NCBI RefSeq assembly: GCF_004345365.1
Contig: NZ_SLVF01000002.1
Coordinates: forward strand, 248,001-312,000
Direction of reading: 5' to 3'
DNA from: Kribbella sp. VKM Ac-2568
GTDB taxonomy: Bacteria > Actinomycetota > Actinomycetes > Propionibacteriales > Kribbellaceae
DNA length: 64,000 nucleotides
The notes below the pieces were generated by a model. The model did not search any database. It worked only from the letters and a program-made list of their open reading frames with translations, and was not told where the DNA came from. The position numbers were made by a program, and so were the translations under genes. This document shows, piece after piece, positions 7,741 to 16,654 of this stretch. Every line of letters starts with the position of its first letter. Position 1 is the first letter of the stretch.

Positions 7741-9327
7741 TCAGTCCAGCTCGATCGGCTCGTCGAGCTTGGCGACGGTGCGGCGGAGCGGGACCTCTTT
7801 GATGAACAACACGGCGATCAGGCTGACCAGGGCACAGGCGGCCGCGATCAGGAAGATCCGCCCAGTCGCGTCGCCGTACGACTGACGCACCAGTTCGGCG
7901 AGCTGTGGCGGGAGATGGTTGACGTCCAGCAGGCTGGTGCCGTCCGAGCCGCCGTCCTGCAGCTTGGCCGCGGCCGCGGCTCCACCCGGTCCGGCGAGCA
8001 CGCCCTGGATCAGCAGGTCCTTGACCCTGGTGGCGAGCACCGCGCCCAGGACCGAGACCCCGACGGCTCCACCCAGGCTCCGGAAGAACGAGACGGAGGC
8101 GCTGGAGGCGCCGATCTCACTCACGTCGACGGTGTTCTGCACAGCGAGGACCAGGTTCTGCATCATCATGCCCAGGCCCAGGCCCATCGAGAGCATGCCG
8201 GTGCCGACGTACCAGTACGGCGTGGTGTGGTCGATCGTGCCGAGCACGACCAGGCCGAGCACCAGCAGGATGCCGCCGGCGATCAGGTACCGCTTCCACT
8301 TGCCGAAGCGGGTGATCATCTGGCCCGAGCCGACCGACCCGAGGAACGAGCCGAGCATCATCGGGATGGTGAGCAGACCGGCCTCGGTCGGGCTGTAGCC
8401 GCGGGCGATCTGGAAGTACTGGCCGAGGAAGATCGCGCTGCCGAACATCGCGACACCGACCGCGAGGCTGGCCACGATCGCCAGTGCGGTGGTGCGCTCG
8501 CGGATGACCTTCAGCGGGACCAGCGGCTCGGCGGCGCGGTTCTCGACCACGACGGCGAGGATGCCGAAGAGCAGCGTGCCGCCGACGAAGAGCGCGGACT
8601 GCCAGGAGAACCAGCCGAAGTCGTGACCGGCGAAGGTGACCCAGATCAGCGGCAGGCTGGCCGCGATGCTGATCATGATCGCGCCGAGGTAGTCGACCCG
8701 GACCTTGCGCTTGTTCAGCGGCAGGTGCAGATAGCGCTGCAGGATCACCAGGCTGACGATCGCCAGCGGGACACAGACGTAGAAACACCAGCGCCAGCCG
8801 AGCCACGAGGTGTCGACGATGACGCCGCCGAGCAAAGGACCGGACACGGTGGCAACGGCAATCACGGCACCCATGTAGCCGGAGTACCTGCCGCGGTCGC
8901 GGGGCGGGATCGCCGCACCGATGATCGCCTGGGCGAGTGCCATCAGGCCGCCCATCGCGAGGCCTTGCAGGACGCGAGCGCCGATCAGGAAGGGGACGTT
9001 GTGCGCCATACCCGCCAGGGCCGAACCGACCACGAACAAGGTGATGGCGAGCTGGACCAGGAGCTTCTTGCTCATCAGGTCGGAGAGCTTGCCCCAGATC
9101 GGGGTGGAGACCGTGGTGGCCAGCAGGCTCGCGGTCAGCACCCAGGTGTACTGGGTCTGCGAGCCCTCGAGGTCGGCGATGATCGTCGGCAGGGCGTTGC
9201 TGACGATCGTCGAGCTGAGCATCGCCGTGAACAGCGCGGCGAGCAGGCCGACCAGGATTTCGAGGATCTCGCGGTGGGTGAGTTCCGGGGCAGCGGGCGC
9301 TTGCAGCCGAGTCTCGGTGACAGTCAT
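7741..9327 (-). CDS. DHA2-type MFS multidrug transporter (14 TM)
   Basis: 528 residues with about fourteen hydrophobic helices, the EmrB/QacA subfamily of proton-coupled drug exporters. Seen: the N-terminal LLAALFTAMLSSTIVSNALP (family motif D1 region), motif A in loop 2-3 as GKLSDLMSKKLLVQ, and motif C-like GPLLGGVIVD in helix 5. The open frame extends far upstream into the neighbouring gene, but the ATG at 9327 is the right start: it overlaps the MarR-type stop (TGATG) and precedes the conserved first helix. It is co-transcribed with that regulator. Confidence 0.92.
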   Translation of the reverse strand: MTVTETRLQAPAAPELTHREILEILVGLLAALFTAMLSSTIVSNALPTIIADLEGSQTQYTWVLTASLLATTVSTPIWGKLSDLMSKKLLVQLAITLFVVGSALAGMAHNVPFLIGARVLQGLAMGGLMALAQAIIGAAIPPRDRGRYSGYMGAVIAVATVSGPLLGGVIVDTSWLGWRWCFYVCVPLAIVSLVILQRYLHLPLNKRKVRVDYLGAIMISIAASLPLIWVTFAGHDFGWFSWQSALFVGGTLLFGILAVVVENRAAEPLVPLKVIRERTTALAIVASLAVGVAMFGSAIFLGQYFQIARGYSPTEAGLLTIPMMLGSFLGSVGSGQMITRFGKWKRYLIAGGILLVLGLVVLGTIDHTTPYWYVGTGMLSMGLGLGMMMQNLVLAVQNTVDVSEIGASSASVSFFRSLGGAVGVSVLGAVLATRVKDLLIQGVLAGPGGAAAAAKLQDGGSDGTSLLDVNHLPPQLAELVRQSYGDATGRIFLIAAACALVSLIAVLFIKEVPLRRTVAKLDEPIELD

Positions 9328-9836
9328 CAGTCTCCAGTCGAGAAGTTGGTGTGTCTCACGGACTCGGCGGCCTCGGTCACGGCGGCGGCGACGTGGCGCA
9401 GCGCTTGCGCGGCCGTTGCCATGTCGTCGTCGTCCCAGTCCCCGAGCGCGACTCGGAGCCGGTGGGCGAACCCGTCGTACAGCGCTTCCAGCCGGGCGCG
9501 GCCGGCGCCGCTGAGCGCGACCAGCGAGACGCGCGCATCCGCCGGATCCGGCCGACGGCTCACCAGGCCGTCGGCCTCCAGGGCGGACACCTGACGGCTC
9601 ACCACAGAGGCGTCGACGCCGAGTTTCGCGGCGATCTCGCCGCCGCGCTGCTCGCCGTCCTTGGCCAGCACCTTGAGGACACTGGCGTCGGCACGCCGGA
9701 GGCCTGAGTCGGGCCAAAGGTGCCGGTGCTCGATACAACGCACGGCCCGGATCAGCGAACTGACCCCTTCGAGCAATTCCTGGGCCGGCGTATCCCGTTC
9801 CACCTCCGGGACAGAGGTTTGCTGAGCTAGTTGCAT
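9327..9836 (-). CDS. MarR-family regulator of the DHA2 transporter
   Basis: A 169-residue winged-helix protein. The DNA-binding part reads LRRADASVLKVLAKDGEQRG, then AAKLGVDASVVSRQVSALEA and the wing RRPDPADARVSLVALS. A C-terminal helical region completes the MarR dimer. It overlaps the transporter gene by one base. A 43-bp dyad spans its start codon, which suggests it represses its own operon. Confidence 0.88.
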   Translation of the reverse strand: MQLAQQTSVPEVERDTPAQELLEGVSSLIRAVRCIEHRHLWPDSGLRRADASVLKVLAKDGEQRGGEIAAKLGVDASVVSRQVSALEADGLVSRRPDPADARVSLVALSGAGRARLEALYDGFAHRLRVALGDWDDDDMATAAQALRHVAAAVTEAAESVRHTNFSTGD

Positions 9837-9872
9837 AACCCAACTATATGTTGATTAGTTGGTTTCTGCAAC
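9830..9872. promoter_or_regulatory. Putative MarR operator, 43-bp dyad
   Basis: Nested inverted repeats share one centre (9851): inner arms CCAACTA (9840-9846) and TAGTTGG (9856-9862), outer arms GTTGCA (9830-9835) and TGCAAC (9867-9872). Overall 16 of 21 half-site positions match. The site covers the MarR start codon (9834-9836) and the bases upstream, where a repressor would block transcription. The AT content is clearly higher than in the flanking DNA. Confidence 0.6.
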
Positions 9873-10028
9873 CATATGTCGCCGATGCAGCCAATGGTCA
9901 CGCAGAGTGTCCATTTAGCGTATATTCGCCCGAGGGGTTCACTCAGCGGAAGCGGCGGCTACCATGCCACAAGGGGGCACGCCGCTGCGCGGAGCACCGA
10001 AGTCCAGGGGAGCGACTGAGGTGGGGCC

Positions 10029-11663
10029 ATGAAGGCCACCATGATCGAACAGGACCGGTTCCAGCCGACCGTCTTCGGTGCCGTGCGCCGGTACCGTCTC
10101 ATGGTCCTGCTCATCGCGCTGCTGACAGCCGCCGGTGCGGTGGCCTACACGGTCGTGGAGCCCGAGCTCTACCGGGCGAATGCCACCGTCACCGTGCCGC
10201 AGACCACGCAGACCCCGGGCGAGGCCCGCAGCCAGTACTTCGACAGCCAGGTGCTGCTGTTGCAGTCCCCGGAGGTCGCCGACCGCGCAAGCCGGATCGC
10301 CAACGCGGCACTGAACGCCCCCGTGCTGACGCCACAGGACTTCGCCGGCGAGAGCAAGGCGCTGGAGATCACGCCGCCGCAGGGCGCCCAACCCGGCGCC
10401 TTCGGGTCCAGCATCGTGGCCATCTCGTTCACCTGGCCCAACGCTCGCGTGGCCCAGGTCGGAGCCAACGCCGTTCTGCAGGCGTTCGACGACGCCCGGG
10501 TCGCCGCCATCACGGCCCAGGCCGAGGCCACCGTCGCCGGGATCGAGCGCGCCATCCGCGATCCCCGCACTCGCGGCCAGTTGATGGACCTGGTGAACCA
10601 GCGGACGCAGACGCTGTCCAATCTGGAGGTCGACCGGGCCAACCATCCAACTTTCGGGTCGGCGGTCGAACCGCTGGTGCCGGTCAACGGCAATGCCAAG
10701 CGGTCCGGCGCGATCGGACTCATGGTCGGTACGCTGCTCGCTGCCGGGCTTGCCTACGCCAGAGCCAGTCGCCGTCGGTGCCTGGAGGACCGGGACGACC
10801 CAGCCGCGATCTACGACGCCCCGCTCATCGGCGAGATCCCGTCGCCAGGGCTGGGCGGCTTTCTGTCCGCGGTGGGGCCGGCCGGGCCGCTGCCGGTGGC
10901 TGCTGATCCGCAGTCCCCCGCCGCCGAGGCGTTCCGGTTCACCGCGGGCTCCGTCGAGCGGATCCGGGCCGCCCGCGGCGACCGGCTGGCCGTCGTCTTC
11001 GTCTCCAGCGAGAGCGGGGCCGACCGCAGTACGGTCGTGGCGAACGTCGCGCTGGCCGTCGCCGAGAGCGGTACGCCGGTCATGGTGGTCGACGCCGACT
11101 CCAGCGAGGGGGTTCTGACCGCCCTGCTGCTGCCTGGCAGCCCGCAGGGCGACGGCTTCGACCAAGTGATCGCCGGGCGACGTCCCGTCCGGGACTGCAT
11201 CGAGACCAGCCCGCTCAACGAGGATGTCACCGTGCTCCGGGCCGGCCGGATGTCCGGCGAGCGGACCACCGGTACGGCGTACGCGAGAGCTGTCGAGAAG
11301 ATCATCGCCGAGGCGAAGCTGTCCTTCGACCTGGTCCTGATCGACAGCCCGCCGCTGCTGCAGGTAGCCGATGCCACCGATCTCGTCGACGACTCTGATG
11401 CCACGATCGTCGTGCTCGGCGCCGAAGAGTCCCTGCAGGACCATCTCACCATGGTCGAGCGGCTGGACCAGGTGGAGTCCGACGTCGTCGGTTACGTCTA
11501 CCGCCGGGCGAGCCGGGGGCCGCTGTTCGTCCGGCGGCTGCGGGGCCGGATCGCCACACGCGTCGCTCGTCGGACCGGTCTGCCGTTCGTACCGTCGGCG
11601 CCGCTCTACACGTACCGGCGCCACAACAGCCTCCGATCGCCGGTACGCCGACCGCAGGGGTGA
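10029..11663 (+). CDS. Wzz / BY-kinase-like polysaccharide chain-length protein with altered P-loop
   Basis: A 544-residue inner-membrane protein of the co-polymerase family that controls export and length of surface polysaccharides. Residues about 24-44 (MVLLIALLTAAGAVAYTVV) and about 224-242 form the two membrane helices that bracket an external Wzz-type domain. The C-terminal half is a ParA/BY-kinase-like ATPase fold: Walker A' VMVVDADSS and Walker B DLVLIDSPPLL are present. The P-loop, however, reads SSESGADRSTVVANVA (about 325-340), with Arg where the nucleotide-binding Lys is expected. The C-terminus has a YTY but no long tyrosine cluster. Start chosen at the ATG preceded by GAGGTGGGG. 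First gene of a three-gene operon. Confidence 0.82.
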   Translation: MKATMIEQDRFQPTVFGAVRRYRLMVLLIALLTAAGAVAYTVVEPELYRANATVTVPQTTQTPGEARSQYFDSQVLLLQSPEVADRASRIANAALNAPVLTPQDFAGESKALEITPPQGAQPGAFGSSIVAISFTWPNARVAQVGANAVLQAFDDARVAAITAQAEATVAGIERAIRDPRTRGQLMDLVNQRTQTLSNLEVDRANHPTFGSAVEPLVPVNGNAKRSGAIGLMVGTLLAAGLAYARASRRRCLEDRDDPAAIYDAPLIGEIPSPGLGGFLSAVGPAGPLPVAADPQSPAAEAFRFTAGSVERIRAARGDRLAVVFVSSESGADRSTVVANVALAVAESGTPVMVVDADSSEGVLTALLLPGSPQGDGFDQVIAGRRPVRDCIETSPLNEDVTVLRAGRMSGERTTGTAYARAVEKIIAEAKLSFDLVLIDSPPLLQVADATDLVDDSDATIVVLGAEESLQDHLTMVERLDQVESDVVGYVYRRASRGPLFVRRLRGRIATRVARRTGLPFVPSAPLYTYRRHNSLRSPVRRPQG

Positions 11664-11669
11664 GGCGCG

Positions 11670-13061
11670 ATGTCATTGTCGGCCGGCACTCCCGGTACCC
11701 GCGCAGGCGAGCTCCTCGGCGCGCCGTCGTCGGGCCGCCTCTTCGTCCTTTACGGCCGGTTGCTCGGTCCGCTGCTGGGCGGCTATCTCCTGTTCGACCG
11801 GGCCTTCGCGTATTTGCACCTGCCCGGCAGTCCGCTGTTCGTCGGTGAGATGGTTCTCGGCGTCGGCGCGGCCGCCGCGGTCGTGGCCACGCGGTACCTC
11901 AAGGCGCCGATCAGGGACGAGCCGATCCTGGCGCTCCTCGGCGCATTCGTGCTCTGGGGACTGGTCCGGATGCTGTCAGGGCTGGGCACGTACCACCTGG
12001 ACGCCGTACGCGACGCCGCGCTCTGGTACTACTGCGTCTTCGCGTTCCTCATCGCGGCCGCGCTGGCGCGGTCGCCGGAACTCCTCGACCATCTGGTCGC
12101 CCAGCTGACCCGGCTGACGCCGTGGCTGCTGCTGTGGCTGCCGCTCGGACTCATCCTGGCTCCGCTGTCCAAGAGCGCTCCGACCGTGCCGTTCTCGACC
12201 GTGTCGGTTCTCTCACACAAATCCGGCAGCGCGGCGATCGCGGCGTTGCTGGTCCTGGGCTCCCTGTGGCTCCTACCCGATACCCGCACCGCTCGCAGCC
12301 GTGCGGGCTGGAGCCTCCTGGCCCTCCTCGTCATCGCGCTCGCGGCCACCCAGAACCGTGGCGGTCTGCTCGGCGTGATGGCGGGCGCAACAGTCGGACT
12401 GGCGTTCTTGCACAACCGCGCCGCCCTGGCCGCCCGCGCGATCCTGATCGTCGTCGTCGCGCTCGGGATGGCTTCGCTGCTGTCCCTGAAGATCCCGATG
12501 GCCGGCGTCCAGGGCCGGGAGTTCTCGGCGTCCCAGCTCGTCGCCAACGTCGTTAGCCTCGGCGGCAAGGAGTCGCCGGGCAACCTGGACGGCACGGTCC
12601 AGGGCCGGCAGCAGCTGTGGTCGCGCATCCTCGACAAGCAGATCGCGGACGGCCGTCTCGTCCACGGATCGGGCTTCGGCCAGAACCTGGCCACCGAGGT
12701 CGGCGTGTACGACGAGGGCAAGGAAAGCCTGCGGAGCCCGCACAACTCCCACCTGCACATCGTGGCCCGGATGGGCCTGGTCGGGATCTCACTGTGGATG
12801 GCCCTGTGGATCGGCTGGTACTGGCGGCTTGTCGCTGGCTGCCGGCGCCTCGCTCGGCAAGGGATGGTGTTCAGACGCCAGGTGGCTGTGCTTTCGCTGA
12901 TGGTAGCGACCGCCGTGCTGGTCTCGTGCTTCTTCGATCCGCAGCTCGAAGGGCCGCAGGTGGCCGCGCTGCTGTGGACCGCCTTCGGGATCGGGGTGGC
13001 GGTGACGACGCGCAGGCCCTGGTACGCCGGTGGCAGTCCGTCGACCTCGGACCGGCCGTGA
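11670..13061 (+). CDS. O-antigen ligase / polymerase-like membrane protein
   Basis: 463 residues with about ten or eleven hydrophobic segments. The late periplasmic loop carries the marks of the Wzy_C/WaaL family: QGRQQLWSRILDKQIADG, then SPHNSHLHIVARMGLVG, where the HNSxLxxxxxxGxxG pattern holds the key histidine. These proteins polymerise or transfer undecaprenyl-linked glycans at the outer face of the membrane. It starts 6 bp after the Wzz-like gene and its stop overlaps the GTG of the next gene, so the three are one operon. In a Gram-positive organism it more likely acts as a capsule/EPS polymerase than as an O-antigen ligase. Confidence 0.82.
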   Translation: MSLSAGTPGTRAGELLGAPSSGRLFVLYGRLLGPLLGGYLLFDRAFAYLHLPGSPLFVGEMVLGVGAAAAVVATRYLKAPIRDEPILALLGAFVLWGLVRMLSGLGTYHLDAVRDAALWYYCVFAFLIAAALARSPELLDHLVAQLTRLTPWLLLWLPLGLILAPLSKSAPTVPFSTVSVLSHKSGSAAIAALLVLGSLWLLPDTRTARSRAGWSLLALLVIALAATQNRGGLLGVMAGATVGLAFLHNRAALAARAILIVVVALGMASLLSLKIPMAGVQGREFSASQLVANVVSLGGKESPGNLDGTVQGRQQLWSRILDKQIADGRLVHGSGFGQNLATEVGVYDEGKESLRSPHNSHLHIVARMGLVGISLWMALWIGWYWRLVAGCRRLARQGMVFRRQVAVLSLMVATAVLVSCFFDPQLEGPQVAALLWTAFGIGVAVTTRRPWYAGGSPSTSDRP

Positions 13062-14611
13062 GCTCCCGGTCGCGCGGGCGCCGCTGGACCGCCGTCGTCT
13101 GCACCCTGATCGCGCTCGCGGCCGTGGCGTGGTCCTCGCGCGGCGCAGACCGGTCGAGTGAGTCCGGTTCGTCACCCCGCGCCGGGCTGACCGGTCAGGT
13201 CGGTCCGGTTCCGCGGTCCTGCGACGGCGTGCGGGTGCGACCGTCCGACAACCTGCAGCAGCTGATCGACGCCCAGGCGCCGGGTACGACGTACTGCCTG
13301 TCCGCCGGCACGTACCGGCTCGTCGAACCGCTGCGGCCGAAGGAGGGCACCTCGCTCATCGGTCTGCGGGGAGCGGTGATCAGCGGGTCCAAGGTGCTCA
13401 CCGGCTGGCGGAAGAACGGCCCGGCGTGGTCGGCGACAGGCTTCCTGCCCGCGATTCCCGGTCAGCATGGAGAGTGCCTGGAGTCCGTACCGACCTGCGT
13501 CCTGACCGAGGACGTCTTTCTCGACAAGCGACGACTGGATCGGGTCGAGTCAAGGTCCGCGGTCGTCAGTGGAACCGTGTACGCCGACTACGCGACCAAT
13601 ACGATCACCATCCGCGACGACCCCCGGGTCCACCTGGTCGAGCAGGCGGTCGCGCCCGGCCTGATCCGGGCGCCGGTCGACGACGTCACCGTCGCGAACC
13701 TCGTGCTCGAGCAGGCGGCCAACGAGGCACAGGCCGCCGCCGTGGAGAGTCGCCAGGTCACGCCGCACCGGGTGGGCACCGGCTGGCGGATCCACCACAA
13801 CGAGGTACGACTCAACCACGGCGCCGGTCTGGGCTTTGCCGACGACGCCGTCGTCACCGACAACTTCATCCACCACCAAGGGCAGCTGGGTTTCGGGGCC
13901 TGGGGCGTCGGCTCGACCGTGTCCAGCAACGAGATCGCCTTCAACGGGGTCGCGGGGTACTCACCGGAGTGGGAGGCGGGTGGCAGCAAGAGTTGGCTGA
14001 CCGACCGCCACACCGTCACCCACAACTACGTCCACGACAACCGGGGTCCCGGACTTTGGACTGACGGCGGCAACATCCGGACGGAGTACGCGTACAACCG
14101 GATCACCGGGAACTGGGGAGCCGGCATCCAGCACGAGCTCAGCTACGACGCAGTCATCCGGTCCAACGAGATCACCGACAACGGCCGCCGGCACAAGGGC
14201 TGGGCCTGGGAGGCCGGGATCCAGATCCAGTCGTCGGGCGGCACCACGGGACCTGTGGAGATCGTGGGCAACACGGTCAGCGACAACGCCAACGGGATCG
14301 CACTGATCGACAGCGGCGACCGGGCCCACGACCAGCCGGCGCCGCACGGCCCGCACGTCGTCCGGAACGTCTGGGTCCACGACAACCGGATCGCCCTGGC
14401 GGCCGGTCAGACCACCGGCGCGGTGCAGGACGTGGGCGACAAGGCGATCTACTCCGGCAACCAGAACCGCTTCGAGGCCAACATCTACTACCTGCAGTCC
14501 CTGACCGAACCGCACTTCTCATGGAACGACACCGACCTGAACTGGGCCCAGTGGCGAGCCCTCGGCAACGGCAACGACCTCACCGGCCGAGCCGAGCTGA
14601 GGAAACGATAG
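13058..14611 (+). CDS. Secreted right-handed parallel beta-helix protein
   Basis: 517 residues. An N-terminal Arg-rich stretch followed by VVCTLIALAAVAWSS is a signal peptide or membrane anchor, then a Ser/Gly linker. From about residue 230 the sequence is a series of PbH1-type turns (GWRIHHNEVRLNHGAGLGF, AVVTDNFIHHQGQLGFGAWG, GVGSTVSSNEIAFNGVAGYS and others). Such beta-helices often bind or cleave polysaccharides, for example as lyases or epimerases; no catalytic set is recognised here. The GTG start overlaps the upstream stop (GTGA). Context suggests it processes or anchors the glycan made by this operon. Confidence 0.75.
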   Translation: MSSRSRGRRWTAVVCTLIALAAVAWSSRGADRSSESGSSPRAGLTGQVGPVPRSCDGVRVRPSDNLQQLIDAQAPGTTYCLSAGTYRLVEPLRPKEGTSLIGLRGAVISGSKVLTGWRKNGPAWSATGFLPAIPGQHGECLESVPTCVLTEDVFLDKRRLDRVESRSAVVSGTVYADYATNTITIRDDPRVHLVEQAVAPGLIRAPVDDVTVANLVLEQAANEAQAAAVESRQVTPHRVGTGWRIHHNEVRLNHGAGLGFADDAVVTDNFIHHQGQLGFGAWGVGSTVSSNEIAFNGVAGYSPEWEAGGSKSWLTDRHTVTHNYVHDNRGPGLWTDGGNIRTEYAYNRITGNWGAGIQHELSYDAVIRSNEITDNGRRHKGWAWEAGIQIQSSGGTTGPVEIVGNTVSDNANGIALIDSGDRAHDQPAPHGPHVVRNVWVHDNRIALAAGQTTGAVQDVGDKAIYSGNQNRFEANIYYLQSLTEPHFSWNDTDLNWAQWRALGNGNDLTGRAELRKR

Positions 14612-14634
14612 ACCCCCACGGACAGTGTCGAGCG

Positions 14635-15102
14635 TCAGCTGAGGTCGAGGTTGAGGCGAGCTAGGAGGCGGGCCAGGTCGGCCAGGTCGGGGGTGTCCCA
14701 GCGGTCGAGGATGGCGCGGAACTCGGTCTGGCGCTGGGCTCGCATGGCGCCGTAGCCCTCGGCGCCGGTGGCGGTGAGGCGGAGCAGGCGGGCGCGGCCG
14801 TCGTCGGGGTCGCCTACTCGCTCGATCAGGCCGAGGGTCTCCAGGTGGGTGAGGCCGCGGCTGACGGTGGACTTGTCCAGGCCGAGGGCCTGCGCCACAT
14901 CAGAGGCCCGTACGCCGGGCCGGCCGCTCGCCGTACCGAGCTCGATCTGGGAGATCAGCGCATACCCGGCGGCGTCCATCTCCGGGTGGACCCGCCGGGC
15001 CAACAGCATCTGGGCCGAGCGGGCGCGGCGGAGCAGGATCGACAACTCCTGTTCGACATCCGCGATCAGCCGGGTGGTCTGTTCGGGACGGTGGGCCACC
15101 AT
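14635..15102 (-). CDS. MarR-family regulator downstream of hisF
   Basis: A 155-residue winged-helix protein: ALISQIELGTASGRPGVRAS, DVAQALGLDKSTVSRGLTHL as recognition helix, and the wing RVGDPDDGRARLLRLT. The open frame runs on upstream through hisF, but the ATG at 15102 begins the family N-terminus and lies 5 bp beyond the hisF stop. It is the last gene of the leftward priA-hisF unit. Whether it controls that operon or a distant gene is unknown. Confidence 0.82.
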   Translation of the reverse strand: MVAHRPEQTTRLIADVEQELSILLRRARSAQMLLARRVHPEMDAAGYALISQIELGTASGRPGVRASDVAQALGLDKSTVSRGLTHLETLGLIERVGDPDDGRARLLRLTATGAEGYGAMRAQRQTEFRAILDRWDTPDLADLARLLARLNLDLS

Positions 15103-15107
15103 CTTCC

Positions 15108-15869
15108 TCACCGGACCACGACGCCGGCATCGCGCAGCGCCTTCTTGACGTCGGCGATCCGAAGGTCGCCGAAGTGGAAGACGCTCGCGGCCAGTACGGC
15201 GTCCGCGCCCGCCTCGACCGCGGGCGGGAAGTGCTCGGGCAAGCCCGCTCCCCCGCTGGCGATCAGTGGTACGTCGACCACCGCCCGGACGGCCCGGATC
15301 AGCTCCAGGTCGAAGCCCTGTTTGGTGCCGTCGGCATCCATCGAGTTGAGCAGGATCTCCCCCGCGCCGAGCTCGGCGCCCTTGCGCACCCACTCGATCG
15401 CGTCCAGCCCGGCCGACTTGCGGCCGCCGTGGGTGGTCACCTCGAAACCGCTCGGCTGCTCCACGCTCCGACGGACGTCGAGGGACAGCACGAGCACCTG
15501 GTTGCCGAACCGGTGGGCGATCTCCTCGATCACGGCCGGCCGGGCGATCGCGCCGGTGTTGATGCCGACCTTGTCCGCACCTGCCCGCAGCAGCCGGTCC
15601 ACGTCCGCGGCCTCGCGCACCCCGCCACCGACGGTGAGCGGAATGAACACCTGCTCGGCCGTCCGCCGGACCACGTCGTACGTCGTCTCGCGGGAGCCCG
15701 ACGACGCGGTGATGTCGAGGAAGGTGAGCTCGTCGGCGCCCTCCGCGTCGTACAGCTTGGCCATCTCGACCGGGTCGCCGGCGTCGCGCAGGTCGACGAA
15801 GTTGACGCCCTTCACCACCCGCCCGGCATCGACGTCCAGGCAGGGGATCACACGCACGGCAAGGCTCAC
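15108..15869 (-). CDS. hisF: Imidazole glycerol phosphate synthase, cyclase subunit
   Basis: 253 residues, full length for HisF. It uses ammonia from HisH to convert PRFAR to imidazole glycerol phosphate and AICAR in histidine synthesis. Seen: [19 protein letters not shown] with the catalytic Asp at residue 11 or so, the second catalytic Asp in [10 protein letters not shown], phosphate-binding TVGGGVR and IASGGAG loops. Start is the GTG at 15869, just before [11 protein letters not shown]. The gene is separated from priA by five lipid-related genes, which is not the usual his operon order. Confidence 0.95.
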   Translation of the reverse strand: MSLAVRVIPCLDVDAGRVVKGVNFVDLRDAGDPVEMAKLYDAEGADELTFLDITASSGSRETTYDVVRRTAEQVFIPLTVGGGVREAADVDRLLRAGADKVGINTGAIARPAVIEEIAHRFGNQVLVLSLDVRRSVEQPSGFEVTTHGGRKSAGLDAIEWVRKGAELGAGEILLNSMDADGTKQGFDLELIRAVRAVVDVPLIASGGAGLPEHFPPAVEAGADAVLAASVFHFGDLRIADVKKALRDAGVVVR

Positions 15870-16063
15870 GCGGAAAGGGTACCGACTCCGGCCCAGCGCA
15901 CCGTCCAGCCAGTCCGCGAAACCATTTCGTTCCACCAGGAACGCCGCGATGAGGATGCCGACAGCAGCCAGGTGTCGCCGCGAAGCAGGACCACGGCGAC
16001 GCCGGATACGAAGCACTCGGTGTGGCTGTGTCCGAAGCGATCTCCGGACCCAACCAGCGCTGA

Positions 16064-16654
16064 TCAGAGCAACAGCGCTCGTACGATCGGCCAAGCGATG
16101 AGCACACCGACGGCCGCCGCAGCCAGCAACACGAGTACATGCACAGGGTTGCGCTTGTACGCCGGGTCGACGCCGACCTCGCGGACCAGTTCCAGCGATC
16201 CGACGGTCTCCCGATGCTCCACCGGGAGACCGATCGCCGTGGTCACGGTGCGGAAGTCAGCGGACGACCAGAGCCAACGCGAGGCACAGATGCGAGTACC
16301 GTCGGCGGCGAGAATCAGCAGCGCACCGATCGGCGGCGACGACTTGACCCGGCCGATCGTGAGCACTCGCACCAGGTGCGCACGGTGCAGCACCTTCGGC
16401 GGTCCCCAGGCACTCGCCTGGTAGGCGACAGTGTCGGCATCGATCGAGAAGCAGGCGGCGCGAAAGGTGGCCCAGAACATCACGGCCAGCACGGCCACGA
16501 GTACGACGTACATGCCGAGGGCGACCGGCCAGCCCAGCGCCCAGGTCGCGAGCGAGGCGCACAGGACGGCGAGCAGCGCCAGGTACATGCCGGCCAGGAT
16601 CCAGAACGGTCTGCCGGCCGAGGCGAACCTCGGCCGGACCACGGTCGGTGTCAC
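16064..16654 (-). CDS. Small membrane protein, PH-like
   Basis: A 196-residue protein with two N-terminal helices ([20 protein letters not shown] and [20 protein letters not shown]), a soluble middle of about 100 residues, and a C-terminal helix ([19 protein letters not shown]). The middle part ([20 protein letters not shown] and [20 protein letters not shown]) resembles the bacterial PH domains of small membrane proteins. Start is a GTG overlapping the stop of the acyltransferase gene (GTGA). No enzymatic motif. It may anchor or scaffold the lipid enzymes encoded just upstream; that is inference from position. Confidence 0.65.
   Translation of the reverse strand: MTPTVVRPRFASAGRPFWILAGMYLALLAVLCASLATWALGWPVALGMYVVLVAVLAVMFWATFRAACFSIDADTVAYQASAWGPPKVLHRAHLVRVLTIGRVKSSPPIGALLILAADGTRICASRWLWSSADFRTVTTAIGLPVEHRETVGSLELVREVGVDPAYKRNPVHVLVLLAAAAVGVLIAWPIVRALLL

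Noticed and set aside
9328..9843. N-terminal extension that would make the DHA2 transporter 700 residues long
   Set aside because: The extension overlaps the MarR gene in another frame and lacks conservation; the transporter's own ATG (9327) has the TGATG overlap.
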